Shown here: piece after piece, positions 35,586 through 46,509 of the stretch
Layout: each line of letters begins with the position of its first letter
Numbering within the stretch: the first letter of the stretch is position 1
Assembly (NCBI RefSeq): GCF_027887165.1
Contig: NC_077227.1
Location: 74,280,305-74,344,304, forward strand
Length of the DNA: 64,000 bases
Direction of reading: 5' to 3'
Origin: Monodelphis domestica
Taxonomy: Eukaryota > Chordata > Mammalia > Didelphimorphia > Didelphidae
Made by a program: the position numbers and the translations under genes
The notes under the pieces: model-generated
The model's database searches: none
Seen by the model: only the letters and a program-made list of their open reading frames with translations
Told to the model about the DNA's origin: nothing

Positions 35586-37220
35586 ATGGCGGCGCCCGCG
35601 GGGCTGGCCAAAGCGGCTGCGGGAAAACTGTCCGAGGCTGTGGGCGAGCGCACCCGGCGCCTAGGTTCGGCGCTTCAGGAGACACACCGGCAACGCCGGC
35701 TGCTACTCGTCATCGTCTGCGTGGCGCTCTTTCTAGACAACATGCTTTACATGGTCATCGTACCCATCGTGCCCGTCTACATCGCCGGCATGCACAAGGG
35801 CAGCGAAGAGGACCGTTCGGACCACCACCACCGGCAGCTCCAGCCCACGGCCAACACCAGCCAGACTGCAAATGCCACGGATGCCCCGACGCCTCCGCCG
35901 AAGTCCAGCCTGAAGCCCACTTACCCAACGGAGAGCGAGGACATCAAGATTGGCGTGTTGTTCGCCTCTAAGGCCATCCTGCAGCTGCTGGTGAATCCCC
36001 TGAGCGGGCCTTTCATAGACCGCGTGGGCTACGACGCGCCTCTGCTCATCGGCCTGGGCGTCATGTTCGCGTCCACGGTTATGTTTGCCTTCGCCGAGGA
36101 CTATGCTACCCTGTTCGCCGCTCGCAGCCTGCAAGGACTGGGCTCGGCCTTTGCAGACACGTCGGGCATTGCCATGATTGCGGACAAATACCCCGAGGAA
36201 CCAGAACGCAGCCGGGCCCTGGGCGTGGCCCTGGCCTTCATCAGTTTCGGCAGCCTTGTGGCGCCCCCCTTCGGTGGTATCCTTTACCAGTTCGCAGGGA
36301 AGAGGTACCCCTTCCTGGTGCTGGCCGTGGTCTCCCTGCTGGACGGGTTCCTTCTCATGCTGGTGGCCAAGCCTTTCTCCGTCAAGGCGCGGGAAAACCT
36401 GCCGGTGGGCACGCCCATCCACCGGCTCATGCTGGACCCCTACATCGCTGTGGTGGCTGGCGCACTGACCACCTGCAACATTCCTCTGGCTTTTCTGGAG
36501 CCTACCATTGCCAACTGGATGAAGGAGAGCATGGGAGCATCCGAATGGGAGATGGGACTCACTTGGCTCCCAGCCTTCTTCCCTCACGTCTTGGGCGTCT
36601 ATCTCACCGTCAAGCTGGCTGCGCGATACCCGCACCTGCAATGGTTCTATGGTGCCCTGGGACTGGTGGTCATTGGAGCCAGTTCCTGCACGGTGCCAGC
36701 CTGCCACAACTTTGGCCAGCTAGTGGTGCCCCTTTGCGGTATCTGCTTTGGCATCGCGCTCGTAGACACCGCGCTACTGCCTACTCTCGCTTTCCTGGTA
36801 GATGTGCGACACGTTTCTGTCTATGGTAGCGTCTACGCCATCGCAGACATCTCCTATTCCGTGGCTTACGCTCTCGGGCCCATTGTAGCCAGCCAGATCG
36901 TATACACTCTCGGCTTCCCACAGCTCAACCTGGGCATGGGCCTCGCTAACCTACTCTACGCACCAGTCCTTCTACTCCTTCGTAACGTCTGCTACATGAC
37001 GCCGTCCCGTTCCGAGCAGGACGTACTTCTGGACGAGTCACCCAAGGGCCTCTACGACACTATCCGCCTGGAGGAGCGGTTAGGCAAAGACAAGCCTCGC
37101 CACGGCCTGCCCCCCGAAGGGGAGGTTTCCCTGGGATGGGAGGGGGAAGGCGCCGCCCAGAACCGTCCCAGGGCGTTGTCTGGGGAAGAGTCCTCGGACT
37201 ACGACTACGAATATAGTTAA
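35586..37220 (+). CDS. SLC18A3: Vesicular acetylcholine transporter (VAChT), complete single-exon gene
   Basis: A proton/acetylcholine antiporter of the major facilitator superfamily that fills synaptic vesicles of cholinergic neurons. The frame is open for 544 residues (about 530 in placental mammals, from memory). The ATG at 35586 is chosen because it has a strong context (A at -3, G at +4) and begins the family-like N-terminus; the same frame runs 21 codons further upstream without an ATG. About 12 membrane segments are visible: TM1 about 39-67 with D51 in [15 protein letters not shown], then a luminal loop with N-glycosylation sequons at N90 and N96, TM2 about 119-140 with K129 in ASKAILQLL, the MFS signature GPFIDR at 141-146, TM4 with D191, TM10 with D394 in [17 protein letters not shown], and TM11 with D421. 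These match charged residues known to matter in rat VAChT. The cytosolic tail keeps the dileucine sorting signal SEQDVLLDE (476-484). The rest of the tail diverges and ends in DYDYEYS. It lies inside the presumed first intron of CHAT, same strand. Confidence 0.98.
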   Translation: MAAPAGLAKAAAGKLSEAVGERTRRLGSALQETHRQRRLLLVIVCVALFLDNMLYMVIVPIVPVYIAGMHKGSEEDRSDHHHRQLQPTANTSQTANATDAPTPPPKSSLKPTYPTESEDIKIGVLFASKAILQLLVNPLSGPFIDRVGYDAPLLIGLGVMFASTVMFAFAEDYATLFAARSLQGLGSAFADTSGIAMIADKYPEEPERSRALGVALAFISFGSLVAPPFGGILYQFAGKRYPFLVLAVVSLLDGFLLMLVAKPFSVKARENLPVGTPIHRLMLDPYIAVVAGALTTCNIPLAFLEPTIANWMKESMGASEWEMGLTWLPAFFPHVLGVYLTVKLAARYPHLQWFYGALGLVVIGASSCTVPACHNFGQLVVPLCGICFGIALVDTALLPTLAFLVDVRHVSVYGSVYAIADISYSVAYALGPIVASQIVYTLGFPQLNLGMGLANLLYAPVLLLLRNVCYMTPSRSEQDVLLDESPKGLYDTIRLEERLGKDKPRHGLPPEGEVSLGWEGEGAAQNRPRALSGEESSDYDYEYS

Positions 37221-37890
37221 AAGTATTTGAGAGGAGCACAGGAAGGAAAGTCCTTTAAAAATCCCTGTTCTTCCGCCTCCTCCTTTTCCTAGAAACTTGG
37301 TATATCAAGGGTTAACCTAAAGAAAATTGACCAAAAATGGGGTCTAGCTAGGTGGGTGGTGCTGGAGGACCTATAGCTTTGTCTGTGCAATGTGTCTCCC
37401 TCTTTCTGCTCTTAACTCTCGTCCCCATTGTATTCAGCTTCCCTCTTTGTAGTCCTTGATGGTTCCCTGCCCCTAGCTCCCTCCGGCTGTCTCACGGATG
37501 TTTCCCTGTCCCGTTTCCCTCAATCCAACGCCTTTCCAAGCGCGGGTAATGATCCGCTCTTTGTAATTGGAAGACGCGATTCTTGCTCCGTCTTTGAGCC
37601 GGGAGATAGTCTGAGGACACCTGCTTGAATATGAAGCTCCCCGAAACCACAACTCAGCCTTCCTCCTCAATTCTAAAACTTCCCAGCGGGGGTAGTCGGG
37701 GTGTGGGTTCTCTGCCCTCTGCCTGTCCCATGTAACTGGAGTCTGTGTGCAAAAGTTTCTCGAATTTGAAAACAAAACAAGTGTGTGGCCTCCTGTGTAT
37801 CTCTGTACGGGGAAACAAACCCGTGTAATGTCATTCAAGTTGTATATTCAGGGACAGGAACTCAATAAACAGTGTCTATACTGAGGTCGC
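37221..37890 (+). other. SLC18A3: SLC18A3 3' untranslated region
   Basis: Noncoding sequence from the VAChT stop codon to just past the AATAAA at 37864. It is less CpG-rich than the coding part. The exact cleavage site is an estimate, about 20 bases after the signal. Open frames on either strand here have no family resemblance. Confidence 0.7.
37864..37869 (+). terminator. Polyadenylation signal AATAAA of SLC18A3
   Basis: A canonical AATAAA, about 645 bases after the VAChT stop, followed within 60 bases by a GT-rich stretch (AGGTGTGGGGGAGG). It is the first such hexamer after the gene and fits a compact single-exon transcript. Confidence 0.75.
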
Positions 37891-38194
37891 ATTCATTGCT
37901 AGGTTTCTAATTCACACTGCAAGCTAGGTGTGGGGGAGGTCAAGTTCAAGAGACCTGGCTGCCTCCAGAAAGGGGGTGGGCGGGAATGATCCCTCCTCCC
38001 CAACCTGCCCCCAGGTTGGAGGCAGAGATGAATAAGGGAGTTCTGATTTGTCCCCAGAGACTCAAGTGCCCAGGCTGTCCTCGGCAGCCCTTTGGTTGTC
38101 TACCTAAGATCAAATGGACTCCGGGAAAGCCGAAACAGTTCCTTTTCTTAAGGTTCGTCTACCAGCCATTCCACTAGCTCTCGCCTCCCCCTCC

Positions 38195-38480
38195 CCAACC
38201 CCTAACACACACACGCACACCTCCTGGAATACACATCTCCTGTATACTCACATCCCACTCCTGCCAAACGCAACCCTCGCACTTACACATATAACTGTAT
38301 TCTACGCTCCTGCACACTTGTTTTCAGTCTCCTTTCCTCTGCATTCGCCTGCGCGCGCGCCCACAAATACAGTATCCACGCTCACGTATGTCCCCTACAC
38401 ACTTCTACTAAATCACGTATACTAGCTACATTCATGAACAAGTACCTCATCTATACACACAGCCGCCCTCCGCCCTCTCC
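38195..38480. repeat. CA-rich low-complexity sequence
   Basis: Many short ACACAC runs without a long perfect array; the complement of the TG-rich region that follows. Confidence 0.7.
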
Positions 38481-39099
38481 CCACGCACAGACACATGCCT
38501 AGTAGAGCCTTGCCATCCGACGTTCACACCCACAACCTGCTCTCAACTTCTTATCCACCTCAGGTCCGGGGCACACAGCTACCTTCCCGACCATTGCCCC
38601 AGCATGCACCTAAGCCGCTCTCCCCGGACGCTCGTAGGGCTTGCTTCCTTCGGTTGTTTCTGAAACCCCCAGGGTAGCTCAGTGGCGTTTTCCTGTACCC
38701 GACAGGACAGTTAGCAATGAACAGAAAGAAGCTTCCAGCACACACGCATCTTTAAACTGCAATTCTATTCACCACTTGGAAACTATCTCAAAGGCGGGGG
38801 ATCATCACACAACGAACAAGTTCACATTTCACGTGCTATTACACCCGGAATTTCAATCTAGACCTAGAGCAAGGGGCATCTAGGCACCCTTCTCCCAGCT
38901 GGGCAACGTTCTAAGCTTGGCAGGGCCCAGGGGAAGCACTGCCCGTCTAGGTCCGGGGCTGTATTCCAGATTTAGACTCACAACTTCTCCCCAAGATGTC
39001 TGACTTTCAAATAAAGAAAAATTAGAGAGCAGAAGGTAAGCCGGCAAGAGCCGATTGAAGAAGCAAAAGAAAGAGACCCAAGCCCTTTCAAAAGTAACT

Positions 39100-39113
39100 G
39101 GGGGGGGGGGGGG
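39100..39113. repeat. (G)14 run
   Basis: Fourteen consecutive G. Confidence 0.95.
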
Positions 39114-39129
39114 AGGGTTCAGGAGAGTT

Positions 39130-40060
39130 TCATCTGTGTGTGTGTGTGTTTTTGTATAACCTCTATGAAAGAGAGTAGGTAATATGTCTGTGTCAAGCTG
39201 GGAGAGTATGATTAGTTAGGTGTCTGTATGGCACATAGTGTGTGTGTATATCTTCATCCATAGGCTCAGGGAAGTGGGGGCAGCTCTGAGCTGTTTGTTT
39301 CCCAAGAGTGTGTGGATGTGTGTTTGTGGAAGAATATCAATGCACACAGAAGCCATCTTCCTTAGGTGGTATGGTGTTTTTGTGTGCCTGAGGAAAGTAT
39401 CTCTTAGGGGGAAAGTCTCTGCCTTACCTTCCTGAGAGTTGCGTAAGGGATGTGTGTTTCTGAGGGTGTTTAGAAGGAAAAACTTCTAGGGAAGCACTAA
39501 TTCTCAGAGAAGGATGGGAATTCCCTCTTGTGCAATGATCCAAGAAGGTGATACCAAGTGAGGTCCTGGACTGCTATGCAGTTACTGAGGCATACAGTCA
39601 GCTCCTACTTCCAACAGATATTCCATAAAGCCATAGGGACCATTCTTCCAGCCTCTTACTGATCAATGAGCCCCCACTTGGAAAAGAAGAGCCAGAATAA
39701 ACCCTGATAAGTGCCTGGAAGGATGGGATAGTTATAGGAAGCAATTTCTGGGTCCTGAGATTTAGGGGTGTGTGTGTGCCCATAGTAGTACCTGTGACTG
39801 CATCATATGCATGTATGTGTATATTCATTTGTGTCTTTGTATCTGTGGCTGGGTTTATGGATGTGAATGTCTATCTATTCATGTGTGCCCACATAAAAAT
39901 CTAGGTGTTTATATTGGTGTAAATCCATGTGCCTATATTGTGTGAATAGATGTATGCATGAATTGCACATTTATTAATTTGATGTTATCTCTTCCTGTGT
40001 CCTTGTCTGTTTGTGTATGCTAATTGAAGCTTAGTGTGTGTGTTTGTGAGAGACAGAGAC
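39130..40060. repeat. TG-rich degenerate region
   Basis: Dense GTGTGT, TGTGTGTTTG and TGTATGTGTA motifs without a single long array, spread over about 930 bp between SLC18A3 and the candidate M exon. In rodents noncoding N-type CHAT exons lie in this interval; none could be picked out here. Confidence 0.65.
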
Positions 40061-40679
40061 AGAGGCAAAGATAGTGGGTCAAAATAGAAATTGAAAAAGT
40101 TATTTTTCAGAAATGGGAGTGGGTTTAGCTATTCTAATCTAGCAGCGGGGACTGGGACCAGGGTTGTGTTCTTAGGATTTTCCCAAGACAAGGTTCTGCC
40201 TCCCACCCTTGGCTGAAGACTCCCTACTTCCCTCCATGTCTCCCCTAACTGCAAATGCCCCTAAGTAAGACAACAAGCATCCAGAAACCCTAACGCAGAA
40301 AATACTATTTTTCTCCTTTATCCTCCTTCAATCCTGACCATGCCTGTGTGGCTGGAGTTTATCTGTATTAACTAGTAAAAATATATGTATGTTTCCATGT
40401 ACCTCTCTGCCTGTGATGCCTCTCCTTCACACAACATGCTCAGAACAGGGAAACAAACCCAGGTGCCTGGGTGGGATTGATGGAGTGATCTGTGGAACCC
40501 TAAAAGATATACTGGAAGATGGAGGGGTAGAGATGATAGGGTGAGAAGAAGGTACTGCCCTTCCTTGATACCGAGGTATTGAGAACCATCTCCGTAGCTG
40601 TCAGGGCTCCAGGCGATTCGATGGGCAAGTCAATTTGACTGACAAGAAACGATTAAAACTGGGGAGAGTAGATGAGAAT

Positions 40680-41060
40680 GGGGTACAGAAGTGTGGATAA
40701 GAGAAAAGAAAGGAAAGGGGAAGCAGAAGGGACTTGATGGGGCGGCGTAGAACGGACAGGAGGAAGGCTGATAGAGAAAGAGTGGAAAATGGCTATCGAG
40801 AAAGAATAGACAAGGGGGAGGAAAGGGGAAATAAGAGGAGAAGGAAGAGAAGGAAGGAGTGAAGAGAAATGGGAGGACAGGAAGAGGAAAGAGTGGGTAG
40901 AGAGAAGGGGAGCAAAGAGTAAAGAGTAAGAAGAAGGGAAAGGAGGACGGTAGAAGTGGTAAAGGAAAGAGGAGGGAGAAAGAAAACGAGAGCAAAGAGA
41001 GGGAGGAAAAGGGAGGAGTACTCATGGGAGGGGAGGGAAGGGAGGGAATAAGTGAGGAGG
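40680..41060. repeat. Purine-rich (GGA/GAAG) tract upstream of the candidate M exon
   Basis: About 380 bp of strongly purine-skewed sequence (GGAAAGGGGAAGCAGAAGGG, GGAGGGAGAAAGAAAACGAG, GGGAGGGGAGGGAAGGGAGG) ending about 25 bp before the GC-rich exon. Minus-strand open frames here (Ser/Pro/Leu/Phe-rich) are shadows. Confidence 0.85.
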
Positions 41061-41085
41061 GACGCGCCGGGCTCGTTCCCAGCCA

Positions 41086-41279
41086 GTCCAGTGGCCGCGG
41101 GGAACTGGGCGGCGCGTCGGGACAAGCTACCATGGACAGAGCCTGCCGCTCCTGGGAGCAAAGCTGAATCCTCTGTGATTGCGGCACTTGGCCAGACATG
41201 CCAGTATCCCTGCACCCAGGCACCCCGGCACCCGCCTTCTGACACCCACCCACGGCTGCAGCTGCGCCAACTACAGCAG
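41086..41279 (+). other. CHAT: Candidate noncoding M-type leader exon of CHAT
   Basis: A GC-rich, CpG-containing segment ends at CTACAGCAG followed by the strong donor GTAAGA at 41280, between SLC18A3 and the first CHAT coding exon. Position, GC content and proline-rich reading (CACCCCGGCACCCGCC) resemble the mammalian M-type leader exon. The left end is not determined and is an estimate. Two very short upstream ORFs lie in it: 41132-41167 (11 codons plus stop, ATG in strong ACCATGG context) and 41198-41242 (14 codons plus stop). A homopurine-rich tract sits directly upstream. Confidence 0.5.
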
Positions 41280-41281
41280 GT

Positions 41282-42305
41282 AAGAAGGGCAGGAAACGGA
41301 GTAGAGTTGGGTGGGGTAGAAAGAAAGGACCCTTAGTCCCAGTAGAGAGCTTTCCCTTGCCCCCAGGGAAAGGGGCGTACTAAAGACAAGATCAGAAAGT
41401 TTTGAGGACTGTCCCCAAGTCACGGTGGGTCCCACGTGAGTGTTTATTTAAGGGCTATTGCTAGGTCGATCTGTACGTGTGTCTGGAGGAAGTGTTTGGG
41501 TGACATCCACAAACTCCCCTAATAGGATCTGGGTATTAGTACTGTGGGAAGTCCCAGTGGCCCCTGACACCTGTCTTAAAGATATTCTTGTATCCATCCC
41601 CGGGGCCAGGATGCTAGAGTTCCTGCCCTTACCTGGACTCTCCTGGGCATTTCAGGATTTGGCTGCTCTTCTAACCATTCCAAGCTTCTCTTCACTTTTC
41701 CTCTGAGTCGCAGCTCCCCTGGGCAGAAAGAAGCCCTATTCACTGCATCTCCCCAACATAGTTTCTTGGGTGAGTCTTGACTCTACAGCCAAAGGACTCT
41801 CCAATACACAGAAAACCTTTGAATTCAATATAGGCAAGACTGATTCCCTTTCTGAAGTAAATGGTAGCTCACTCCCTTCAGGACCCAGAGGAATAGAGTT
41901 GGAAGCTCTGTTCAGATGGAAAGGATGAAGGGGGCAATTGGAGCTTTCAGGTTTGGGCCAATGCCAAGGCCTCTGCTTCTTCTGGGCGGACTAGATACCC
42001 AATCTAAGCCCATAATATGCATAGACCTGTAGAAACTGGACCAGATAAGCCCCAGCCTTCACTAGCATGGCTTTTATTTTGAGTGACAGGAATAGAGAAA
42101 CAAGCATAACTGTGATGTGGAGTGTCAGCTCGTCAGGAGCTAGTAAATGACTTGTCCAGGTGAACAGAAGAAGTTTGTATGTATGGAGAATCTTTTTTAT
42201 TCATGCCTGTCCTTGCCCCAGGGTTTCCTCTGAATCCAGAAGATCTAGTTCTCTTTTCATTCTGGATAACTGTCCCCCTCCTGAGTAGGATGAAGATTGG
42301 GGAAA
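41282..42305. other. Intronic sequence, no recognisable repeat
   Basis: Moderate GC content, mostly single-copy in appearance. Confidence 0.5.
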
Positions 42306-42309
42306 GACT

Positions 42310-42480
42310 TTTTTTTAATAGCTAGCAAGTATTTAGCATTTTGTTTATCTTATTTGATCCTTGCAATATATTTACCACATATGGTAAATATTATTATGCC
42401 AGTTTTACAGATGAGGAAACCGAGACTTAAAGAGGTTAAGTGAAGAGGATAAAGGAAGGAACTAACAAGCAAACTTTCTA
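42310..42480 (+). repeat. MIR
   Basis: TAGCTAGCAAGTATTTAGCAT, CTTATTTGATCCTTGCAATAT, CAGTTTTACAGATGAGGAAAC. Confidence 0.8.
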
Positions 42481-42917
42481 AGAGAGGAGTCATAAAATCA
42501 GAGAGGGGGTGGGGAAGAGCCATTGGCCAGGACAGGTGTTGCAATAAAAGAAAATCAACTCTAAGAGGTTATCAGTTGAAGAAATGGAAAGAAATAACCT
42601 GAAAAGTATGCTTGGTGAGGAGGGGAACCCTGATTACAAATAAGGCATTCGCATATTATTGTACTGGATACCTAAGCTTTCTTTTAGAATAAAGGGTGGT
42701 ATCAAAACAAAGAAAGATCCTCAATTGGGAAGGTGCAGGGACCATATTAAATTCATGGAGATGCCAGTAATTCTCTCTCATGCATATGGAGGATAAAGAC
42801 TTTCAACCTAAATTGCCTCTCCTCCTCCTTTCCTGTCCTGGCCTTTCTACTTCTGATATGCCAGTGTCTAAATTCATTAGTCCAGTTGCTTTCATATCCT
42901 CTTAAGGAAGTAATCTA

Positions 42918-42960
42918 GTAGTAGTAGTGGTGGTGGTGGTGGTGGTGGTGGTGTAGCATC

Positions 42961-42990
<30 letters not shown>
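42918..42990. repeat. (GTA)n/(GGT)n and (TTA)n microsatellites
   Basis: AGTAGTAGTGGTGGTGGTGG followed after a short spacer by an ATTATTATT array. Confidence 0.95.
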
Positions 42991-42991
<1 letters not shown>

Positions 42992-42999
42992 GGAGAATA

Positions 43000-43210
43000 A
43001 GTATAATTTCATGGATAGAGAACTAGCCTTGGAGTGAGGAAGATCTGGTTTCAAGACCTATAGCTATGTAGCCATGGTCAAGTAATAATTTCTCAGAACC
43101 TCAGGCAACTCTCAGTGACTTTTAGAAATGAATTGATAATCTGCTGGTGGAGGAGGTTTCCTCAGAAAGAAAAGGTTTTCCCACACCCATGAAATCACAA
43201 GTCTAGACTA
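43000..43210 (+). repeat. Marsupial tRNA-type SINE (long-tail variant)
   Basis: CATGGATAGAGAACTAGCCTT, AACCTCAGGCAACTCTCAGTG and CACACCCATGAAATCACAAG. Confidence 0.75.
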
Positions 43211-43317
43211 TGTATATAAGATTATATTATATTTTTGCCCACATAGAAGAGAGAGGAAAGTTATTGATGATTGTACAATGGACTTTGGAAAGGAAAACAT
43301 GCTGGAGAGAGGTTAGA

Positions 43318-43480
43318 GGATCATAAAAGACCTCAGAGGTGATCTAATTCAAACCTCTCGTTTTATAGATGAGGGAGTTAAGGATCAGAGAGATGAAATA
43401 ATTTGTCCCATGTACCAAAGCTAAAAAACAGCAGAGAGAATTTAACCTTTGACCCAGTGTCTCCAAGTTCAGTTCTCAAG
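43318..43480 (+). repeat. CORE-SINE fragment
   Basis: AAGACCTCAGAGGTGATCTAA and CGTTTTATAGATGAGGGAGTT. Confidence 0.65.
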
Positions 43481-44179
43481 TTCATAGCCCTTTCCTCAGT
43501 AGTAGACAAACTCCCTAAGGGCTTCATGTCCAAAAGGTAAGAGGGTCTAGGAGAGATCTAGATGATAGGAACAAAAAGTGTAGTCTTCACCTAAAGGAAG
43601 AACCAGCCCTAATAACTGACAGATGTCCTCCAGCTTATTGAATAGACATAGATATGGGTTAAGAGAAAAAGAAAACTTCCAGGAAGGAGTCAGAAATAAT
43701 GGAAAAAGATAGCACTGGAGTTTGGGAAGTCCTTTATGTTCAGTCCATCTAAGCCCAGAGGGAAAATCTTTAACCTCTCTCAACTCTACTTTTCTACATA
43801 GATTATTAACATTGGATTGGAAAAACAGAAGGGCCAGTCAGTCCTTAGAAACAGTACCAGAAATAATCAGTCTATAACTAGAATAAAGATATTGCAGGAA
43901 TTTTATCTGGGGTCACTGGCCCTCCCATTGTGCAAGATAACTATCAAACTCATGCATTGCATTATTTTTGTTTTTGTTTTTTCCTTTAGTCATCCAGTAA
44001 AGCACTTAAAAAAAACTATCAACCTTGCTTCAACTGCAATAAAGAAAAGTGCATACACTGGCTAAGAGAGTTTGGGGAAATTTAGAAGTCTCCAAAAGGC
44101 AGGAGAACATCAATGTGAAAAGTCATGAAAACAGAAGTTCTACCATACCCATATAAATATGGGATATTGGGAAAAATGG

Positions 44180-44360
44180 GGGAAAGCATCAGATTTGGAA
44201 TCAGAAAACCTAGGCTCAATGCTGTATGTGCTACTCAAACACTTCATGATAACTAGATTAGTCACTTTACATTTTTTGGGTCTCAGTTACCTCATCATTA
44301 AAATGAATTCATTGGACTAGATGACTTCAAAGTCCCTATTAGTAGTAACATTCTGTACTT
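44180..44360 (+). repeat. MIR/CORE SINE
   Basis: GGAATCAGAAAACCTAGGCTC, CTCAGTTACCTCATCATTAA, ACTAGATGACTTCAAAGTCCC. Confidence 0.7.
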
Positions 44361-44459
44361 TGCAATAAAAAATGAAGAAACCCTCCCCAAAATCCTAAAG
44401 GTTTCAATTAAAGTTCTACCTTTCTGCCTAGGATACTCTCTTATGTAGCATCTTCAGGA

Positions 44460-44590
44460 AGACTTTCATTACTTCTTAGTTATGTGACCCTGGGCAAGTC
44501 ACTTAGCCCCCATTGCCTAGCCCTTACTGCTCTTCTGCCTTGGGATCAATACACAGTATTGATTTTAAGATGAAAGGTAATGGGATGAAA
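44460..44590 (+). repeat. Marsupial SINE (GGTGGCTC type), 5'-truncated
   Basis: ATGTGACCCTGGGCAAGTCA, CTTAGCCCCCATTGCCTAGCC and CACAGTATTGATTTTAAGATG. Confidence 0.9.
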
Positions 44591-44649
44591 AGGTCCAGGA
44601 TTCAAAAATATAGTAAGCATTAGTGACTCTCTGGAGAGGAAAAAAACAA

Positions 44650-44850
44650 ATCTAAAGTGGAGAGAATAGAGCATGAAACCTGGAGTTAGGAAGAGCTGGG
44701 TTTGAATCCAGCCTAAAACACTTCTGGTATAAACCAGAGCAAGTCATTTAACCTCTCTGTGACTCGGTTTCCTCATTTGTAAAATATAGGGATTGGACTT
44801 GATTGGCCTCTAAGTTCCCTTCTAGCTCTAAATTAATGAGTCTATAGTGT
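44650..44850 (+). repeat. Marsupial tRNA-type / CORE SINE
   Basis: AGCTGGGTTTGAATCCAGCC, TCATTTAACCTCTCTGTGAC and CTTCTAGCTCTAAATTAATG. Confidence 0.75.
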
Positions 44851-44970
44851 ATACCCCTCCACAGATATTCATAATTCCCCCTATAGAACTCCAGGGCAAA
44901 AAAGCCCAGGGACAATCGTGATTAATTTAATTTGGTAATGTAAATAAGACAGATATCATATAATATAATA

Positions 44971-45155
44971 TATAAAAAATTCTTACTTTCTATCTTAGAA
45001 TCAATACTATGTATCAACTCCAAGATAGAAGAGTGATAAAGACTAGGCAATGGGGTTTAAGCTAGGAAGTGTTTATTTTGAGGCCAGATTTGAAGCCAGG
45101 ACTTTCCATCTCTAGGCATGGCTCTCAATCCATTGAACCACCTTGCTGCCCCATA
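44971..45155 (-). repeat. Marsupial SINE (GGTGGCTC type), reversed
   Basis: TTCTTACTTTCTATCTTAGA, CAATACTATGTATCAACTCC and ATTGAACCACCTTGCTGCCCC. Confidence 0.9.
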
Positions 45156-45169
45156 TAACTTTTACATAT

Positions 45170-45170
45170 A

Positions 45171-45226
<56 letters not shown>

Positions 45227-45233
45227 CATATAC

Positions 45234-45262
<29 letters not shown>
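45170..45262. repeat. (TG)n / (GA)n compound microsatellite
   Basis: A GTGTGT run to about 45222, a short ATACATATAC spacer, then GAGAGA. Confidence 0.97.
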
Positions 45263-45265
<3 letters not shown>

Positions 45266-45839
45266 ACTGTAAGATAATCTGGTCAAACTGTCCCATGAAA
45301 TCTAAGGACCAGAGAAGGAAAAAAAACCTCCCCAGAGATATGTAAAAAAATTATTATTAGTGAAAAAGTAGGGACTAAAAATTAAGTCTCTTGGCTCCCA
45401 GGTATGGAAACAGATTATTAGTGAGGTTAGAGATCAAAGACCAACCTTCCTATTGGAAAAGTGATTTTAAAGTTGAAAGCTTAAGAATCATCAACAAACA
45501 TCAACATTCTAATAAACAAACAGAAGTTCAAAATGAAATCATACATGAAAGCATAAACACCAATCATCTGTATTATGTATATGTCACAACATACTCAAAA
45601 CAATGACATTTTATTCATTTCTGTGTCCCTTTTTGCCTTCTGTGCATTTGTTTTATTATTTTCTATATTTTCACAGTTAATGAAGCTCTTTTTCAAATAA
45701 TGCCCCCATCATGCAAATATGGAATTCCAGAAAGACAAAGTGATTTATCCTAAATCACGTAGCTAATTAATGACAAAGCTGGGCCAAAAACCAGATCACC
45801 TAGCTCCCAGGTTATTCCCACCTCACTGAATTCTTGAGC

Positions 45840-45965
45840 TAGATGGGCCATAAGAAATCACCTAGTCCAACCTCCAAACTTTTATCAAGAAACTGAGGCT
45901 CAGCAAAGTTAAGTGACACAAATCAGAAGCAATACTTGGATGTAGAAACCAAGTCTCCTCAGAGG
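45840..45965 (+). repeat. CORE-SINE fragment
   Basis: AGAAATCACCTAGTCCAACC, AAGAAACTGAGGCTCAGCAA. Confidence 0.65.
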
Positions 45966-46371
45966 TTCAGGAGCTAGTTTCCCTACAGCACATCAGGCAA
46001 ATTCAAAGTGCAGTTGAGTGTTTCTATCTGGAATACAGCCTCCAGGTCATTTTAGAGGGGGTCGTGAGGTTGAGAGAGGAAAGACTCTTGTAAAGGCACC
46101 AAATGTGAGTTCTAGACTTAGCTATCCTCTGTAAGGACCCAGAAAAACCACAGCACTGATTCTGGTTTTGTTTTCTCCATTCTAAAACAGAAACAGAAAT
46201 TCTTGTCCCTACTTTTAAATAATATTTGCAAGGGAGCAGATAGCTTAGATTTAAGATCAGAAAGAAGGGAGTAAAGGGACTGGAGATTTTGAGGGTGTTC
46301 TCAGGCCTGATTTGCAAGTGTACACTAACCCACTCACCTAGCTCAATCATTTCTTCTCTTTTGTTTCCTAG

Positions 46372-46509
46372 CACTGGGTGAACATCCTCAATAAGCTTTG
46401 ACTCTTGGACTTAAGCCAGAAGAGGAATAGCTAAAACTCAGAGATGCCAGTACTTGAGAAAACACCCCCCAAAATGGCTGAAAAGGATGCCAGTAGCAAA
46501 GAAGAAGCT
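46372..46509 (+). CDS. CHAT: Choline acetyltransferase, first coding exon (coding part 46444-46509)
   Basis: CHAT transfers the acetyl group of acetyl-CoA to choline in the nerve-terminal cytosol. The exon starts after a strong acceptor (TTCTTCTCTTTTGTTTCCTAG, AG at 46370-46371) and ends before the donor GTAAGT at 46510. The ATG at 46444 opens 22 codons reading MPVLEKTPPKMAEKDASSKE and then EA, phase 0 at the donor. This matches the rodent-type start MPILEKVPPK. The second in-frame ATG (46474, strong context AAAATGG) matches the start of the human 69-kDa form. The frame ahead of the first ATG is closed by TGA at 46399 and TAA at 46432, so an N-terminal extension like the human 82-kDa form is not available through this acceptor. 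Confidence 0.93.

Noticed and set aside
35733-36707. 324-codon open frame on the minus strand inside SLC18A3
   Set aside because: A shadow of the GC-rich VAChT coding strand: it lies wholly within the gene, has no family motif and a His/Gln/Gly-rich composition typical of antisense frames.
38055-38085. GGCTGTCCTCGGCAGCC as a reversed RE1 site
   Set aside because: Only the GCTGTCC half matches; the other half does not fit GGTGCTGAA.
40630-41253. Minus-strand open frames of 150-207 codons
   Set aside because: Low-complexity translation of the purine-rich tract upstream of the candidate M exon.
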